Shown: positions 1-10,850, counted from the stretch's first letter. The stretch: 64,000 nt of DNA from Bacillota bacterium (GCA_023511455.1 JAIMBJ010000013.1:23609-87608), one strand, 5' to 3'. Notes: a model not told the origin generated them from the sequence alone. Numbers and translations are program-made.

Positions 1-177
1 GTCGAAATCCTGAGTATAGCTCTGGACCGCCATCGCCAGCTGGCGCGCATTGGACAGGCAACCGACCATCCGCGCCCGCTCCCGTGCCTGTGCGAACACC
101 GGAAAGAGAATAGACGCCAGGGCAGCGACAATCGCAATCACCACCAGCAACTCGATGAGCGTAAAACCTGCTCTCAT
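1..177 (-). CDS. Pseudopilin-like protein, N-terminal fragment (runs off left edge)
   Basis: Only the first 59 codons lie in the window and the gene continues leftward past base 1. The protein starts [20 protein letters not shown], a class III (type IV prepilin) signal: short basic leader, prepilin-peptidase site between Gly4 and Phe5, Glu at +5 of the mature chain and a hydrophobic helix. It is followed by [12 protein letters not shown], the juncture typical of the many short prepilin-like proteins of Armatimonadota. The product is probably an inner-membrane-anchored pseudopilin-like protein; its globular part is not visible. It is divergent from the next pseudopilin gene. There is no ribosome-binding site, and the predicted promoter would start the mRNA at the A of the ATG. 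Confidence 0.85.
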   Translation of the reverse strand, partial: MRAGFTLIELLVVIAIVAALASILFPVFAQARERARMVGCLSNARQLAMAVQSYTQDFD

Positions 178-183
178 GACCCC

Positions 184-192
184 ATTATACCA
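184..192 (-). promoter_or_regulatory. Extended -10 promoter, predicted leaderless
   Basis: Read on the minus strand the sequence is TGGTATAAT: a consensus -10 hexamer with the TGn extension. No good -35 is seen. Exactly six bases separate the hexamer from the ATG at 177, so a start site about seven bases downstream of the hexamer falls on the start codon. Confidence 0.55.
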
Positions 193-317
193 TCTGAAAC
201 GGTACCTGAACGCGCTTCCGCCCCGCATTTTTAACATGTTCATAACACCCGCTTAATCTCTGCTAAATCCTTTTAGGACATACTGTCTCTGCAAAAACGT
301 TTTGGGAGGATAAGGGT

Positions 318-1166
318 ATGCGCAAGCACGGTTTCACGCTGATTGAACTGCTCGTCGTCATCGCGATTATCGCGATACTGGCGGCGATCCTGTTCCCCGT
401 TTTCTCGCAGGCGCGGCTGTCGGCGCGCAACACGCAGGATCTGTCCAACATCAAGCAGCTGGGGCTTGCCGCGGCGATGTACGCCCAGGATTACGACGAG
501 ACCTGGGTGCCGACCGGTTCCGAGTGGCGCCCGGAGTGTACGCCGCAGATTTCCCCGCTGCGCTGCGACGGCACGCCGCACCGGGGCTGGGGACTGCTGT
601 TGATGCCATACGTCAAAAACGCCGAGATGTTCCGCTCCCCCATGCTGGAGCGCGTGGGTAACTTCACGGGCGAGTGCGCGCCTGCCAACGGTACGCAGAT
701 GACGAACACCTATTCCATGAACTATCTACTCTCCCGCGATGGAACCTACCCATTTGGCGATTATGCGCGGACACCATCGGGGTTCGAGTTGGTGACCCCC
801 GCTCGCCTGTCCGAGATTTCGCAACCAGCGAACACGGTAGCCATCTTGCTATCGAACAGTGTTCCGCCTCGTGGGGCAACATGGGGTTGTAACTACGTCA
901 CCCTCGAGGGTTCCGACTTTATCAACAAGATTCGCTACCGCGCGCTGTACAAGGACGGCAGCAACATCGCCTTTGCCGACGGGCACGCCAAGTTCTTCGT
1001 ATCGAAGGAGCTGGACTCGGCGGGCAAGGGCTATCCACGCTGCAACAACGGTCCGAGCCACACCTGCTACATCTGGCCAGAGCGCAACATCTGGATGGTG
1101 CCCAACTACCCGGAGAGCACTCTGGGCTATCCGGTGGGGCTGATTCCAAATTCGTGCGCCCGGTAA
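318..1166 (+). CDS. Pseudopilin-like protein with ADGH tail motif
   Basis: 282-residue membrane-anchored protein with a type IV prepilin signal ([17 protein letters not shown]; cleavage after Gly6, Glu+5) and the FPVFSQAR juncture. The extracytoplasmic part contains the family's recurring features: [18 protein letters not shown] after the helix and, near residue 217, FADGHAKFF. The DGH motif is typical of the prepilin-like proteins (DUF1559 type) that are very numerous in Planctomycetes and Armatimonadota. The real function of such proteins is unknown; assembly into a type II secretion pseudopilus or a surface fibre is possible. GGGAGG lies 7-12 bases before the ATG. Six Cys residues downstream of the helix suggest disulfides. 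Confidence 0.88.
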   Translation: MRKHGFTLIELLVVIAIIAILAAILFPVFSQARLSARNTQDLSNIKQLGLAAAMYAQDYDETWVPTGSEWRPECTPQISPLRCDGTPHRGWGLLLMPYVKNAEMFRSPMLERVGNFTGECAPANGTQMTNTYSMNYLLSRDGTYPFGDYARTPSGFELVTPARLSEISQPANTVAILLSNSVPPRGATWGCNYVTLEGSDFINKIRYRALYKDGSNIAFADGHAKFFVSKELDSAGKGYPRCNNGPSHTCYIWPERNIWMVPNYPESTLGYPVGLIPNSCAR

Positions 1167-1169
1167 TGG

Positions 1170-1178
1170 TGGTATACT
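1170..1178 (+). promoter_or_regulatory. Possible extended -10 promoter for the phosphoesterase gene
   Basis: TGGTATACT lies just after the preceding stop codon. The -35 region is poor (TTCGTG, 16 bases upstream). The predicted start near 1185 would place the 1183-1207 hairpin at the 5' end of the mRNA. Confidence 0.35.
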
Positions 1179-1182
1179 GAAA

Positions 1183-1207
1183 GGGCAGGGGGGTCTTCCC
1201 CCTGCCC
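1183..1207 (+). other. Strong hairpin between pseudopilin and phosphoesterase genes
   Basis: GGGCAGGGGG, loop GTCTT, CCCCCTGCCC: a perfect 10-bp GC-rich stem. No T-run follows, so it is not a classical intrinsic terminator. It could be a 3'-end stabilising hairpin for the upstream mRNA or a 5'-leader structure for the downstream one. Confidence 0.6.
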
Positions 1208-1230
1208 ATCTCATGATGAGGTCTTGCGAC

Positions 1231-3810
1231 ATGACCGTTATTCAGCGGCTGTTGATGGTGCTGGTGGGACTATTCGTTTGGTTTTCCTCATCTGTCCCGC
1301 AGCAAGTCGGTCCCCGCCCGGAGGGTTCCCACTTCGTGGCGACCGGTCAGCTCCTTCGACCAGCAGGAGAGAGCCTGCAGTTCGGGGGCAGACCGGTGGA
1401 CATGGCTTTGTCCCCCGACAAACGCACACTCTACGTGAAAGATAATCGCGGCATCGTTGTGGTGGACGTGGAGACGTGGAAAATGAGGCAGGAGCTGCTG
1501 GTGGGGCGTGGAGGTAGTTCCATGCACGGCATCGCGGTGTCTCCCGATGGCTCGCGGGTGTATTTCAGCGACGCCGGTAGCCTGTTGCGCGAAGTCGTGG
1601 TACAACCCGACGGCTCCCTGCAATGGGGCAAAAGCATTGAGATGCCCAGGCCCGACATCGGCGGAGAGAGCTATCCCTGCGGCATTGCACTGAGCACCGA
1701 CGGCAACACGGCGTATGTGCTTCTGTCGCGCAGCAACAGTCTGGCGGTGGTTGACCTGCGTGAGGGCAAGGTTGTCGCACAGATTCCGGTGGGGGTCGCG
1801 CCGTTCGCGGTGCAGGTGTCAGCGGACGGACGTCGCGCCTACGTGTCCAACTGGGGCGGAAGGCATCCGAGGTCGGGCGAGAAGACCGCCACCACTTCGG
1901 GCACGCCAGCAGTGGTAGACGCGCGTGGGGTGGCGGCAAGCGGAACCGTGTCAGTGATAGACCTGCAGGCAAAAACGGTGATTGCCGAGATAGAAGTCGG
2001 ATTGCAATCGAGCGGGATAGCTCTGGATGAGGCGCACAGCAGGCTGTACGTGGCTAATGCCAATTCGGATACAGTGGGCGTGATAGATACCAGCACGTTG
2101 CGGGTGGTGGAGACTATCTCTGTGCGACCGGATGCCTCGCTGCCCTTTGGCAGTATGCCCAACGCGCTGGCCTTAACTCCCGATGGAAACACGTTGTTCG
2201 TGGCTAACGGAGGCAACAACGCCGTCGCGGTCGTTCGCATCGATCGCCGTCGCAACCGCAGTCGGGTGGAAGGTTTTATTCCCGCGGGCTGGTATCCGGG
2301 CGCAGTGGTTACAGACGGTAAGAGGCTGTTCGTGGCAAATATCAAGGGTGTGGGCTCGCGTAATCCGCAGCCGGAGCAGAAGGGTTGGAACGTTTACCGC
2401 TTTCTGGGAACGGTTCAGCGCGTCGCCATGCCGAACCGTCAGCAGCTGGCTCAGTATTCGCGGCGGGTGAGGCAAGATGCGCGTGTGCTCCAGATCTTGC
2501 GCGCGTGGGAGCGTACGCAGTCCGGCAAAAAACCCGTGCCAGTGCCTGAGAAGGTAGGAGAGCCTTCGGTCTTTGAGCACGTCGTATACATCATCAAAGA
2601 GAACCGCACCTACGACCAGGTGTTCGGAGCCATTGGCAAAGGCGACAGTGAGCCGTCACTCTGCATCTTCGGGCGAGAGGTTACTCCTAACCACCACGCG
2701 CTGGCGGACCAGTTTGTGCTGCTGGACAACTACTACTGTAATGGCGTCAACTCGGCGGACGGACATGCATGGAGTACCGAGGGCAACGTGACCGCCTACA
2801 TCGAGCGTTCCTTCGGCGGCTGGACGCGCAGCTATCCCTTTGGCGACGACCCTCTGGCTTATTCGTCCACTGGCTTCATCTGGGACCATGTGCTGGCGGC
2901 GGGGCTTTCCTTCCGCAACTACGGCGAGATGGACTACGCGGAGCCGATTCCGCCGGATGCCTCTTTCACCGATATCTATCAGGACTTTGTGAAGGGAACG
3001 CGGCGTATCCGCTTTACCCAGAACATCGGTATCGAGAACCTGCGCCGCTATAGCTGCCGCGAATACCCCGGCTGGAACATGCGCATTCCTGATGTGCTGC
3101 GAGCAGAGGTGTTCTTGAAAGAACTCAAAGAGTTTGAGCGCAAGGGGTATTTTCCGAACTTGGTCATCATCTACCTCCCACAGGATCACACCTCCGGCAC
3201 GCAGCCCGGAATGCCAACCCCGCGCGCCCATGTGGCGGATAACGACCTGGCTTTGGGGCGCATTGTGGAAGGCATCAGTAAAAGCAAGTTCTGGGCGAAG
3301 ACCTGCATCTTTGTCATTGAAGACGACCCGCAGGACGGGTTCGACCATGTGGATGGGCACCGTTCGCTGTGTCTGGTCATCAGTCCTTACACGAAGCGTG
3401 GTGCGGTCGTTAGCGAGTTCTATAACCAGAGCTCGGTGCTGCACACCATCTGCCGCATTCTGGGCGTTCCTCCGATGAACCAGATGGTAGCTCTCGCGCC
3501 AGTGATGAGCACTTGCTTTACCGAAAAGCCCGATTTCACCCCCTACACGGCTTTACCCAATCGGGTGCCTTTAGATGAACTGAACCCCCCGCTCAGTAGC
3601 CTGACCCCCCAACAGCGTCACTGGGCAGAAGCCAGCCTGCGTCTGCCACTGGAGAAGCCCGACCGTGCCGAGGAGGACCTGCTCAACCGGATTCTGTGGC
3701 ACGCCGTGCGCGGTGTGGATGCGCCATACCCCTCGGAGTTTGCCGGCGCGCACGGGAAGGGGCTCGCCGCGAGAGGACTGGTGCTGACGCCGGAAGAAGA
3801 GGACGACTGA
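1231..3810 (+). CDS. Secreted beta-propeller/phosphoesterase fusion protein
   Basis: About 859 residues. The protein has an N-terminal signal sequence, then a YVTN-type beta-propeller (roughly residues 40-420, with repeated units such as VSVIDLQAKTVIAEIEVG and LYVANANSDTVGVIDT), then a phosphoesterase-family domain (PF04185 type, roughly 460-760). Visible phosphoesterase landmarks are IIKENRTYDQVFG, NSADGHAWSTEG, DHTSGTQPG and DDPQDGFDHVDGHRS, which carry the metal-binding Asp, Asn and His residues of the alkaline-phosphatase superfamily. Likely extracytoplasmic hydrolysis of a phosphoester; the substrate is unknown. The ATG at 1231 has GAGG at about nine bases; an in-frame ATG at 1213 has no ribosome site and would add six residues. 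Confidence 0.88.
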   Translation: MTVIQRLLMVLVGLFVWFSSSVPQQVGPRPEGSHFVATGQLLRPAGESLQFGGRPVDMALSPDKRTLYVKDNRGIVVVDVETWKMRQELLVGRGGSSMHGIAVSPDGSRVYFSDAGSLLREVVVQPDGSLQWGKSIEMPRPDIGGESYPCGIALSTDGNTAYVLLSRSNSLAVVDLREGKVVAQIPVGVAPFAVQVSADGRRAYVSNWGGRHPRSGEKTATTSGTPAVVDARGVAASGTVSVIDLQAKTVIAEIEVGLQSSGIALDEAHSRLYVANANSDTVGVIDTSTLRVVETISVRPDASLPFGSMPNALALTPDGNTLFVANGGNNAVAVVRIDRRRNRSRVEGFIPAGWYPGAVVTDGKRLFVANIKGVGSRNPQPEQKGWNVYRFLGTVQRVAMPNRQQLAQYSRRVRQDARVLQILRAWERTQSGKKPVPVPEKVGEPSVFEHVVYIIKENRTYDQVFGAIGKGDSEPSLCIFGREVTPNHHALADQFVLLDNYYCNGVNSADGHAWSTEGNVTAYIERSFGGWTRSYPFGDDPLAYSSTGFIWDHVLAAGLSFRNYGEMDYAEPIPPDASFTDIYQDFVKGTRRIRFTQNIGIENLRRYSCREYPGWNMRIPDVLRAEVFLKELKEFERKGYFPNLVIIYLPQDHTSGTQPGMPTPRAHVADNDLALGRIVEGISKSKFWAKTCIFVIEDDPQDGFDHVDGHRSLCLVISPYTKRGAVVSEFYNQSSVLHTICRILGVPPMNQMVALAPVMSTCFTEKPDFTPYTALPNRVPLDELNPPLSSLTPQQRHWAEASLRLPLEKPDRAEEDLLNRILWHAVRGVDAPYPSEFAGAHGKGLAARGLVLTPEEEDD

Positions 3811-3945
3811 GGTGGTGTGCCGGATGTCTCCCCGCTGACCCGGAGCGGAGGAGACGAGACCTCCCTGACGTATAGACTCCCTCGGTCTGGCAAGTCGTGT
3901 GGCAGATTTTTCCTGAAAAATTCCAGAAAAACCATCTCAAACCGC

Positions 3946-3974
3946 TTGACAACCAGAGGCATTTTTGGTATATT
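3946..3974 (+). promoter_or_regulatory. Canonical sigma-70 promoter of the GntR/LacI regulator operon
   Basis: TTGACA (3946-3951), 17-base spacer, TATATT (3969-3974) with TGG before the hexamer. The start site is predicted near 3981, giving a leader of about 15 bases that contains AAGGAG at 3982-3987. This rules out the upstream in-frame starts of the regulator. Confidence 0.8.
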
Positions 3975-3995
3975 TGGATGCAAGGAGCTGGGAGC

Positions 3996-5180
3996 ATGAG
4001 CAGACGTGCAAGCCACAAACTGGTCTCGCCCTCCGTCGTGGTGATTGCCAACACGCTGCGCGAGCGCGTGCTGGCAGGCGAATACAGGGACAACGGCTGG
4101 CTCCCGACCGAGCGCGAGCTTTCGGAAGAGTTCGGTGTCAGCCGTACCATTGTCCGCCGCGCAATTGAGGAGCTGGAGCGCCAGGGGCTGGTGGTACGCT
4201 CTCCCCGGTGCCGCCCTGTCGTTCGGCGCAATTGTGTCGGCTCCACATCCACCGATTCACGACGGGTGACCTTCGGTCTCTGGTTGTGGCCCAGCGCCAC
4301 GTTTCCCGGCGCATCTGCCATCCTGCGGGGAATCTACAAAACCCTCGATGCCAATCGCTACCGGCTCATCGTGGAAAGCCCGCTGGATACCGATTGGCGT
4401 GCAGTGGTGCATAGCGAGGCGCAGTTTCTGGAGCGCGTTACTCGCGACAGGGACGTGGCAGGCGTCATCCTCTGGTATCTTGGCGGCGAGGCGAACCTGC
4501 CAGCGCTGCAAAGTGTGCGGGCGGCAGGCATACCTCTGGTATTTTTGGACCGCCGTCCGCCGGAAGGGTTTCCTGCCGACTACGTGGGCGTGGACAACCG
4601 GCACGCTGCGATGCAGCTGGTACAGCACCTGATCAGCAAGGGACACCGTCACATTGCCCACATTACTAACGTGGATAACGCCTCCACGGTGTACGAGAGA
4701 TTGCAGGGTTATCGGGATGCGCTTGTGGAAGCGGGTATTCCGTTCCGCCCGGAACTGGTGCTGACCGACACCGGCAAGTCAGAGGCAGGGTTTCAGGATG
4801 TGCATGAGGAACTGGCAGTCCGCTTGCTGGAACTACCCGGGCCGCCTACCGCCGTTTTCTGCGTGCACGACGTGCTGGCACTGCGCTTGATTGACGCACT
4901 CCGAGCAAAAGGAGTGCGCGTGCCAGAGGATATGGCTGTCGCCGGGTTTGACGGGCTGGAGCGATGGTTGCCCGGCTCACCGTTCCTCACTACGGCTAAC
5001 CAGCCGTTTGAGCGCATCGGTGAGTGGGCAGCACAGCTCCTGCTGCAACGGGTGGAGCAGGGTGACCGGGGAGCGTACCAGCACGTTCTGCTTGAGGCTC
5101 TTGTCCACGTTCATGCCTCCACGCGCTACACGCGCCGTGAGGCAGAATCTCATCTTCATTCAAGGAGGGAAACACCATGA
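3996..5180 (+). CDS. GntR/LacI hybrid transcriptional regulator (AraR-like layout)
   Basis: 394-residue DNA-binding regulator. Residues about 10-75 form a GntR-type winged helix ([20 protein letters not shown], then [14 protein letters not shown]). Residues about 90-390 form a LacI-type periplasmic-binding fold for a small, probably sugar-like, effector ([43 protein letters not shown]). This domain order is that of Bacillus AraR. The start at 3996 is fixed by AAGGAG eight bases upstream and by the predicted transcription start. Its stop codon overlaps the ATG of the next pseudopilin gene (ATGA), so the regulator and pseudopilin are translationally coupled. The operator is unknown; autoregulation at the 3946-3974 promoter is plausible. 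Confidence 0.88.
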   Translation: MSRRASHKLVSPSVVVIANTLRERVLAGEYRDNGWLPTERELSEEFGVSRTIVRRAIEELERQGLVVRSPRCRPVVRRNCVGSTSTDSRRVTFGLWLWPSATFPGASAILRGIYKTLDANRYRLIVESPLDTDWRAVVHSEAQFLERVTRDRDVAGVILWYLGGEANLPALQSVRAAGIPLVFLDRRPPEGFPADYVGVDNRHAAMQLVQHLISKGHRHIAHITNVDNASTVYERLQGYRDALVEAGIPFRPELVLTDTGKSEAGFQDVHEELAVRLLELPGPPTAVFCVHDVLALRLIDALRAKGVRVPEDMAVAGFDGLERWLPGSPFLTTANQPFERIGEWAAQLLLQRVEQGDRGAYQHVLLEALVHVHASTRYTRREAESHLHSRRETP

Positions 5181-5956
5181 AACGACACGCTTTTACTCTG
5201 ATCGAGCTGCTGGTGGTCATCGCGATTATCGCGATTCTGGCAGCCATCCTGTTCCCCGTCTTCGCTCAAGCACGGGAAAAGGCTCGTCAGGCAAGCTGCA
5301 CCAGCAACCTGAAGCAGATTGGTCTCGCCATGCGCATGTACATGGACGACTATGACCAGACGGTCGTGCCGGGTTACCGTTACCTGGACGATGGGCTGAC
5401 CCAGATCCTGTGGTACATCGACCTGCTTGACCCCTATGTGAAGAACGCAGGCATCTGGAAATGCCCCAGCCGGGTGAATTACACCGAGTGGAACCGTGCT
5501 CACCTGCCCCCGGGAGAGGGACCGAACCGCCAGAGACTGTACTGGTCATACTCCTTCAATAATACGTGGAACTGCTGTGGCATTCCGGGCGACCGTCCTG
5601 AGGCGCAGAACTTCACGGGCGACCCGCTGGGACGGTACATTCCCTATCCGCAGGAAGCCGCCTTTGCCGAGCCCGCTAAGCTGCTGACCATCATGGACGG
5701 CTGCACGATGCAGATATGGGCAGCGGCGTATCCCGCGCCGTTCCTCGGTGCGGATACCTGGCACGGCTTTGACTATCTCGCAGGTGGCGAGCGGCAGAGC
5801 TCGGCATGGGGCACCTGCAAGGCGTCGGTGCGCATCGCGCACAACGGCATGTTCAACGTGCTGTTCATGGACGGGCACGTGAAGTCGCTCAGGGAGACGA
5901 CGTTTGACATGTGGAACGCTCGTCCGGGGAATACCTACACCTGGGTCATGCGTTAA
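5177..5956 (+). CDS. Pseudopilin-like protein coupled to the regulator
   Basis: 259 residues with a prepilin leader ([20 protein letters not shown], cleavage after Ala5 or nearby, Glu+5) and the hallmark [13 protein letters not shown] juncture, then [17 protein letters not shown]. Near residue 234 it has FMDGHVKSL, the DGH tail motif of the family. It overlaps the regulator stop codon by four bases (ATGA) with AAGGAGG in the preceding gene, so expression is tied to the regulator. It is probably an inner-membrane-anchored protein exposed outside the cytoplasm. Cys-containing segments (WKCPS, NCCG) suggest disulfides. Middle gene of a three-gene unit ending at the terminator near 6.3 kb. Confidence 0.88.
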   Translation: MKRHAFTLIELLVVIAIIAILAAILFPVFAQAREKARQASCTSNLKQIGLAMRMYMDDYDQTVVPGYRYLDDGLTQILWYIDLLDPYVKNAGIWKCPSRVNYTEWNRAHLPPGEGPNRQRLYWSYSFNNTWNCCGIPGDRPEAQNFTGDPLGRYIPYPQEAAFAEPAKLLTIMDGCTMQIWAAAYPAPFLGADTWHGFDYLAGGERQSSAWGTCKASVRIAHNGMFNVLFMDGHVKSLRETTFDMWNARPGNTYTWVMR

Positions 5957-5968
5957 TCGAAACCGCAC

Positions 5969-5994
5969 GCGGGTGCATCCGCGGATGCACCCGC
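5969..5994. repeat. Perfect 26-bp palindrome between pseudopilin and small membrane gene
   Basis: Each half is GCGGGTGCATCCG and the two halves meet without a loop. It lies 12 bases after the pseudopilin stop codon and 20-odd bases before the next start. It could be a dyad operator, a processing hairpin or an attenuating hairpin. No second copy was seen in the window. Confidence 0.7.
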
Positions 5995-6016
5995 ACTCAA
6001 CAGGAGGTAAACTGCT

Positions 6017-6229
6017 GTGAAAAAAGAGGTCGGATGGCCCGTAGTCATTGCGGTGGTGGTGATTGTGCTGGCAGTGGTGGCGTACTTCTATTACAGCAAG
6101 ACCGCCACGCCACCGCCGACAGAAGCAAGCGTTTTTGGGGCAGACGCACCTGGTGGGGGCGCGGGTCCAGGTATGACACCCGACGTGATGCCGCAGGCGC
6201 CCCAACAAGCCCCGACGGCTCCCCGATAG
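6017..6229 (+). CDS. Small single-span membrane protein with Pro/Gly-rich tail
   Basis: 70 residues with a GTG start preceded by AGGAGGT. A hydrophobic helix spans about residues 6-27 (VVIAVVVIVLAVVAYFYY). It is followed by a low-complexity extracytoplasmic tail rich in Pro, Gly and Ala. No family is recognised. It ends the regulator/pseudopilin transcription unit, so a role with the pseudopilin is possible but unproven. Confidence 0.7.
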   Translation: MKKEVGWPVVIAVVVIVLAVVAYFYYSKTATPPPTEASVFGADAPGGGAGPGMTPDVMPQAPQQAPTAPR

Positions 6230-6276
6230 ACGGTTTTTTTCTCGGCTTCGCCATCAGGGTAAAGCCGCGGCAAGAT

Positions 6277-6321
6277 CCCGGTGGACATCAGGCTCCTTTC
6301 CGCAAGTCCACCGGGCTTTTT
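6277..6321 (+). terminator. Intrinsic terminator of the regulator/pseudopilin operon
   Basis: CCCGGTGGAC (6277-6286) pairs perfectly with GTCCACCGGG (6306-6315), followed by CTTTTT. It sits in the 121-base gap before the convergent toxin gene. Confidence 0.8.
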
Positions 6322-6350
6322 ACCAGCTGACTTAAAGAGTTCGCCTGAGT

Positions 6351-6818
6351 TTAAGTTATTGTTTCCAGTACCTCTTCTGTCTCTAATGGAGTCCAAGCGA
6401 AGATCGATGGGTAGCGCAGGAAGTCGCCCTTGTTAAAAGTGAGCAGGTGACGAATGCCAAGCAATTCCATCACTGCAACTAAGCGCGCATCCCAGACCTG
6501 CTTTCCACGCACCTGGTGACGATGGACAAGCGACAGCCACTGCTGCAAAATGCCCGGTGGTTCCTCTAAGAACTCGTGGATGTTCAGGAAGTGCTCGATG
6601 TCACCAATAGCTGTTTGAGGGGATAAACCCAGGCCGCCGCGCGCTTCGGCAGGGCGTGTTGCCACCGACCAGTATTCTATGAGTGATTGGGTCGTTATAC
6701 ACACACTACATTGCGACTGCCACAGCCGCCGGACGCAGGAAATCGTTAACGAATGATAGGGGTCACCGGTGTCGCGCTCGCGAACGAGGACACTGGTGTC
6801 CAAAAGGATGACTGGCAT
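6351..6818 (-). CDS. vapC: PIN-domain ribonuclease toxin (VapC-like)
   Basis: 155-residue PIN-domain protein. The acidic metal-binding positions are visible: Asp7 in LLDTSVLVR, Glu near 48 in SLIEYWSVATRP, Asp near 111 in VWDARLVAVM, and the C-terminal LLTFNKGDFLRY segment typical of VapC (TxNxxDF-like). Family knowledge: VapC toxins cleave RNA, often tRNA. It is encoded five bases downstream of a small AF2212-type antitoxin gene on the same strand, the usual antitoxin-first order. It converges on the pseudopilin operon. Confidence 0.85.
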   Translation of the reverse strand: MPVILLDTSVLVRERDTGDPYHSLTISCVRRLWQSQCSVCITTQSLIEYWSVATRPAEARGGLGLSPQTAIGDIEHFLNIHEFLEEPPGILQQWLSLVHRHQVRGKQVWDARLVAVMELLGIRHLLTFNKGDFLRYPSIFAWTPLETEEVLETIT

Positions 6819-6823
6819 GGAAG

Positions 6824-7048
6824 TTAATCCTCATAAATGACTTCTCGCCGCAACTCTTCGTCGGTTAGCGAGCGGCGGGTGGGGTGTGCCCGGAAGTACT
6901 CGATCGCTGCTTCCAGCTGCCGTATCCTAGGTTCGGGGGGGATTTCAGTGATAATCAGGCGTACCTGCTGCCCCGCTCGTAGATTCAGCGGGTGGCGCGG
7001 TACCAGTACGCGACCGTCGTATTCTGCTTCGACCGAAATCACCGACAT
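6824..7048 (-). CDS. Antitoxin of the AF2212/DUF104 type
   Basis: 74 residues. The N-terminal part (VEAEYDGRVLVPRHPLNL, then RAGQQVRLIITE) matches the short beta-rich DUF104/AF2212-like antitoxin pattern. The C-terminal half (RSLTDEELRREV) is charged and helical and would contact the toxin. It is the upstream partner of the PIN-domain toxin, with a five-base gap. An extended -10 promoter lies 18 bases upstream, and the short leader includes GAGGGTGATC as a ribosome site. Confidence 0.8.
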   Translation of the reverse strand: MSVISVEAEYDGRVLVPRHPLNLRAGQQVRLIITEIPPEPRIRQLEAAIEYFRAHPTRRSLTDEELRREVIYED

Positions 7049-7065
7049 CAGAGATCACCCTCTCC

Positions 7066-7074
7066 ATTATACCA
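7066..7074 (-). promoter_or_regulatory. Extended -10 promoter of the toxin-antitoxin pair
   Basis: Minus-strand TGGTATAAT. No convincing -35 is seen. The predicted start near 7059 gives a leader of about 11 bases before the antitoxin ATG. Confidence 0.55.
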
Positions 7075-7086
7075 CGTTTCCTCGCG

Positions 7087-9084
<1,998 letters not shown>

Positions 9085-9106
9085 GTGCCTCGCCTCCTCG
9101 ATAGGC

Positions 9107-9136
9107 AGTATACCTGAGGGAGACAACAGGGGGCAA
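9107..9136 (-). promoter_or_regulatory. Promoter of uvrB
   Basis: On the minus strand: TTGCCC (9131-9136), 18-base spacer, TATACT (9107-9112). Predicted start near 9100, with a 16-base leader containing the GAGGAGG site. No LexA-like operator was recognised. Confidence 0.55.
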
Positions 9137-9163
9137 GGGAGGGGTGATGAATCTTCAACTCAT

Positions 9164-9180
9164 AGAGGGCGAGTCCTCAT
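9164..9180. repeat. Possible degenerate copy of the GGAGGGCGAG repeat
   Basis: AGAGGGCGAGTCCTCAT resembles the dispersed GGAGGGCGAGCCTCC element found at 13.3 and 54.3-54.5 kb. It lies in the 254-base intergenic space between uvrB and the redoxin-like gene. Weak because it is short and diverged. Confidence 0.35.
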
Positions 9181-9272
9181 GGAGACGTTAGATATGCGTC
9201 CGTAGAGGGGAGCAGGCAGAGACGGTTTTTTCTCAAAAAATGTAGTGCATATTCTTGCTTTTTTTTTCGACG

Positions 9273-9281
9273 TGGTAGAAT
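9273..9281 (+). promoter_or_regulatory. Extended -10 promoter of the redoxin/Cys-rich set
   Basis: TGGTAGAAT, with TTGCTT about 15 bases before the hexamer as a poor -35. Predicted start near 9288 and a leader of about 50 bases. Confidence 0.45.
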
Positions 9282-9338
9282 ATACATGAGTGGTAGATTA
9301 TTGTGGGAGCATTCGCAATACCCTGAAGGAGACATGAC

Positions 9339-9965
9339 ATGCCTCCACAATCGTCATCCCAATCCATAAGGGGCAGCGCGACGAAGCCCCATCCCTGGCG
9401 ACTGCACGCCCTCTTGATTATACTGCTTTGGCTGATTACGCTCTGGCTATGGCTCTTACCCAGAGACCCTGACACTATCCGCTTGGTGCGCAGGTACTAC
9501 CAGCAACGTATTCGGCAGGAACGCGTGCACGCTTTGCGAGCACGGTTACCGCGTGATCCACCTCTGGGCAGCAAGATGGTGTCAGTTCCATTAAGCAACA
9601 GTACGGTTCTACTGATTATCACAAGTAAGCTGGATAAGTGTCAGCTAAACGCGCTGGATTCATGGCATGATTTTTCTAAAAGCACTGGCATACGTGTAGC
9701 ACTGGTTTACATAGGGAGCAAGGCAGTGGTAGAACACTACGCTAAAGGGAACCCCTCGTTGCGAAGCCGTCTGTTGAGCGCGCAGGATGTAGGGGTTACC
9801 GGCAAATGGAACGTGGTGTTCACCCCTCGTGCATATCTCCTGCGTCGGGATGGTACGTTAGCGTGGTTACAAAAAGAGACAGGTGTATTATACCCGGCTC
9901 GCCTAGAGCGTATTCTGCAGGAAGGAGGTATCATCCATGAGACGTATGGCGTTCACTCTAATTGA
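9339..9965 (+). CDS. Membrane-anchored redoxin-like protein with a single candidate active Cys
   Basis: 208 residues with AAGGAG before the ATG. One transmembrane helix spans about residues 25-43 ([16 protein letters not shown]). It is followed by a charged segment and, from about residue 80, a thioredoxin-like fold: [23 protein letters not shown], and the late strand pattern [15 protein letters not shown], which matches the cis-Pro region of TlpA/redoxin proteins. The usual CxxC is reduced to one Cys (LDKC), so a disulfide-exchange role would be one-Cys or non-redox. Its 3' end overlaps the next pseudopilin gene by 29 bases, implying co-translation. First gene of the set that includes the Cys-rich secreted protein. 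Confidence 0.65.
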   Translation: MPPQSSSQSIRGSATKPHPWRLHALLIILLWLITLWLWLLPRDPDTIRLVRRYYQQRIRQERVHALRARLPRDPPLGSKMVSVPLSNSTVLLIITSKLDKCQLNALDSWHDFSKSTGIRVALVYIGSKAVVEHYAKGNPSLRSRLLSAQDVGVTGKWNVVFTPRAYLLRRDGTLAWLQKETGVLYPARLERILQEGGIIHETYGVHSN

Positions 9966-10494
9966 GATCCTGGTGGTCATCGCCATTATTGTCGTGCTTG
10001 TAGGTATCATCTGGACGGCGATGGCACCCGCGCGTGAGCGAGCACGGCAAACCCGGTGCATGAGCAACCTGCATCAGATTGGGCGCGCCCTGCAGATGTA
10101 CCGGCAGGACTGGGGCGGACAGGAAGCACAGGAAGGGGAGCGGATACCATACTGGAAGTTAGGCTTGCCTCCGACGCCAATCCCTGTTGACTCTTCTGGG
10201 CCGAGATACCTGTTGGGCACGCGGGATATCTGGTGGTGTCCGAACGCTCCAGCCATGCGAGCGACAACCGATTACTCGCACATGCATTTTGTTGCGCCAG
10301 AGGATTCCGTAGATTTCTATACAGCCTTGCTTCATCGCGGCGAGGAAGCAGTGTATGTAATGTGCGAACGACATTCACCTTCGCGACAATACGCCAGCAG
10401 TTTAACTCGATTGCTGGTCTTACGCTTGAACGGACAGGTACAATTACTGAAGATGACCACGAGGGAGTGGCTAGATAGCGGGTGGAACTTGTAA
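9937..10494 (+). CDS. Pseudopilin-like protein of the Cys-rich gene set
   Basis: 185 residues with prepilin leader [20 protein letters not shown] (Glu+5) and [20 protein letters not shown] after the helix, a diverged form of the juncture seen in the other three pseudopilins. It lacks the DGH tail motif, which separates it from the 318 and 5177 proteins. AAGGAGGT is an excellent ribosome site inside the end of the redoxin-like gene. It is probably anchored in the inner membrane and exposed outside. The fixed neighbours suggest a common envelope role with the redoxin-like and Cys-rich proteins. Confidence 0.8.
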   Translation: MRRMAFTLIEILVVIAIIVVLVGIIWTAMAPARERARQTRCMSNLHQIGRALQMYRQDWGGQEAQEGERIPYWKLGLPPTPIPVDSSGPRYLLGTRDIWWCPNAPAMRATTDYSHMHFVAPEDSVDFYTALLHRGEEAVYVMCERHSPSRQYASSLTRLLVLRLNGQVQLLKMTTREWLDSGWNL

Positions 10495-10520
10495 GCACTG
10501 AGAGAGGGGAGGTTTTCGCC

Positions 10521-10850
10521 ATGAGACCACGCCAAATCATGTTGGCGATTGCGTACGCTCTAAGCGTCATACCACTCTTGGCGGTTGGCGGGAGCGTAGC
10601 TTCCAACCTTCGCCCAACGGGCATATGCAGCGATACTTTCGAGGAAAATTGCACCTGCGGATTGCTCCAATGGTGCTGCAACCCGGGGAGTTGGCGTGAC
10701 TGCTGCGGGCAAATTGTAGACAACGGACCCTGTTGTCAATGCCGATGCCGCACGTGGCAATGCTGCCCCTCTGGCGGCAGTGACCGAGAGGTAACTGCGT
10801 GTTCGGAAGACTCTGCAACATGTGAGCCTCGTCTCGGGCGCTGTAAGTAG
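10521..10850 (+). CDS. Secreted 16-cysteine protein, granulin-like CC spacing
   Basis: 109 residues with GGGGAGG before the ATG. Residues about 1-28 form a signal peptide (basic start, hydrophobic IMLAIAYALSVIPLLAV). The mature part of roughly 80 residues holds 16 Cys, including four CC pairs spaced CC-x7-CC-x8-CC-x8-CCP. Four CC pairs ending in CCP resemble granulin/epithelin modules, but the spacing differs and homology is not claimed. It could be a disulfide-knotted surface or secreted protein, or a metal-binding protein. Neighbours: a redoxin-like membrane protein and a pseudopilin upstream, and a membrane-anchored protein downstream. Confidence 0.7.
   Translation: MRPRQIMLAIAYALSVIPLLAVGGSVASNLRPTGICSDTFEENCTCGLLQWCCNPGSWRDCCGQIVDNGPCCQCRCRTWQCCPSGGSDREVTACSEDSATCEPRLGRCK

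Noticed and set aside
10521..10850. Cys-rich protein as RiPP precursor for the PqqD-like protein
   Set aside because: It has an ordinary signal peptide, its own neighbours, and lies about 25 kb from the PqqD gene; nothing links them.
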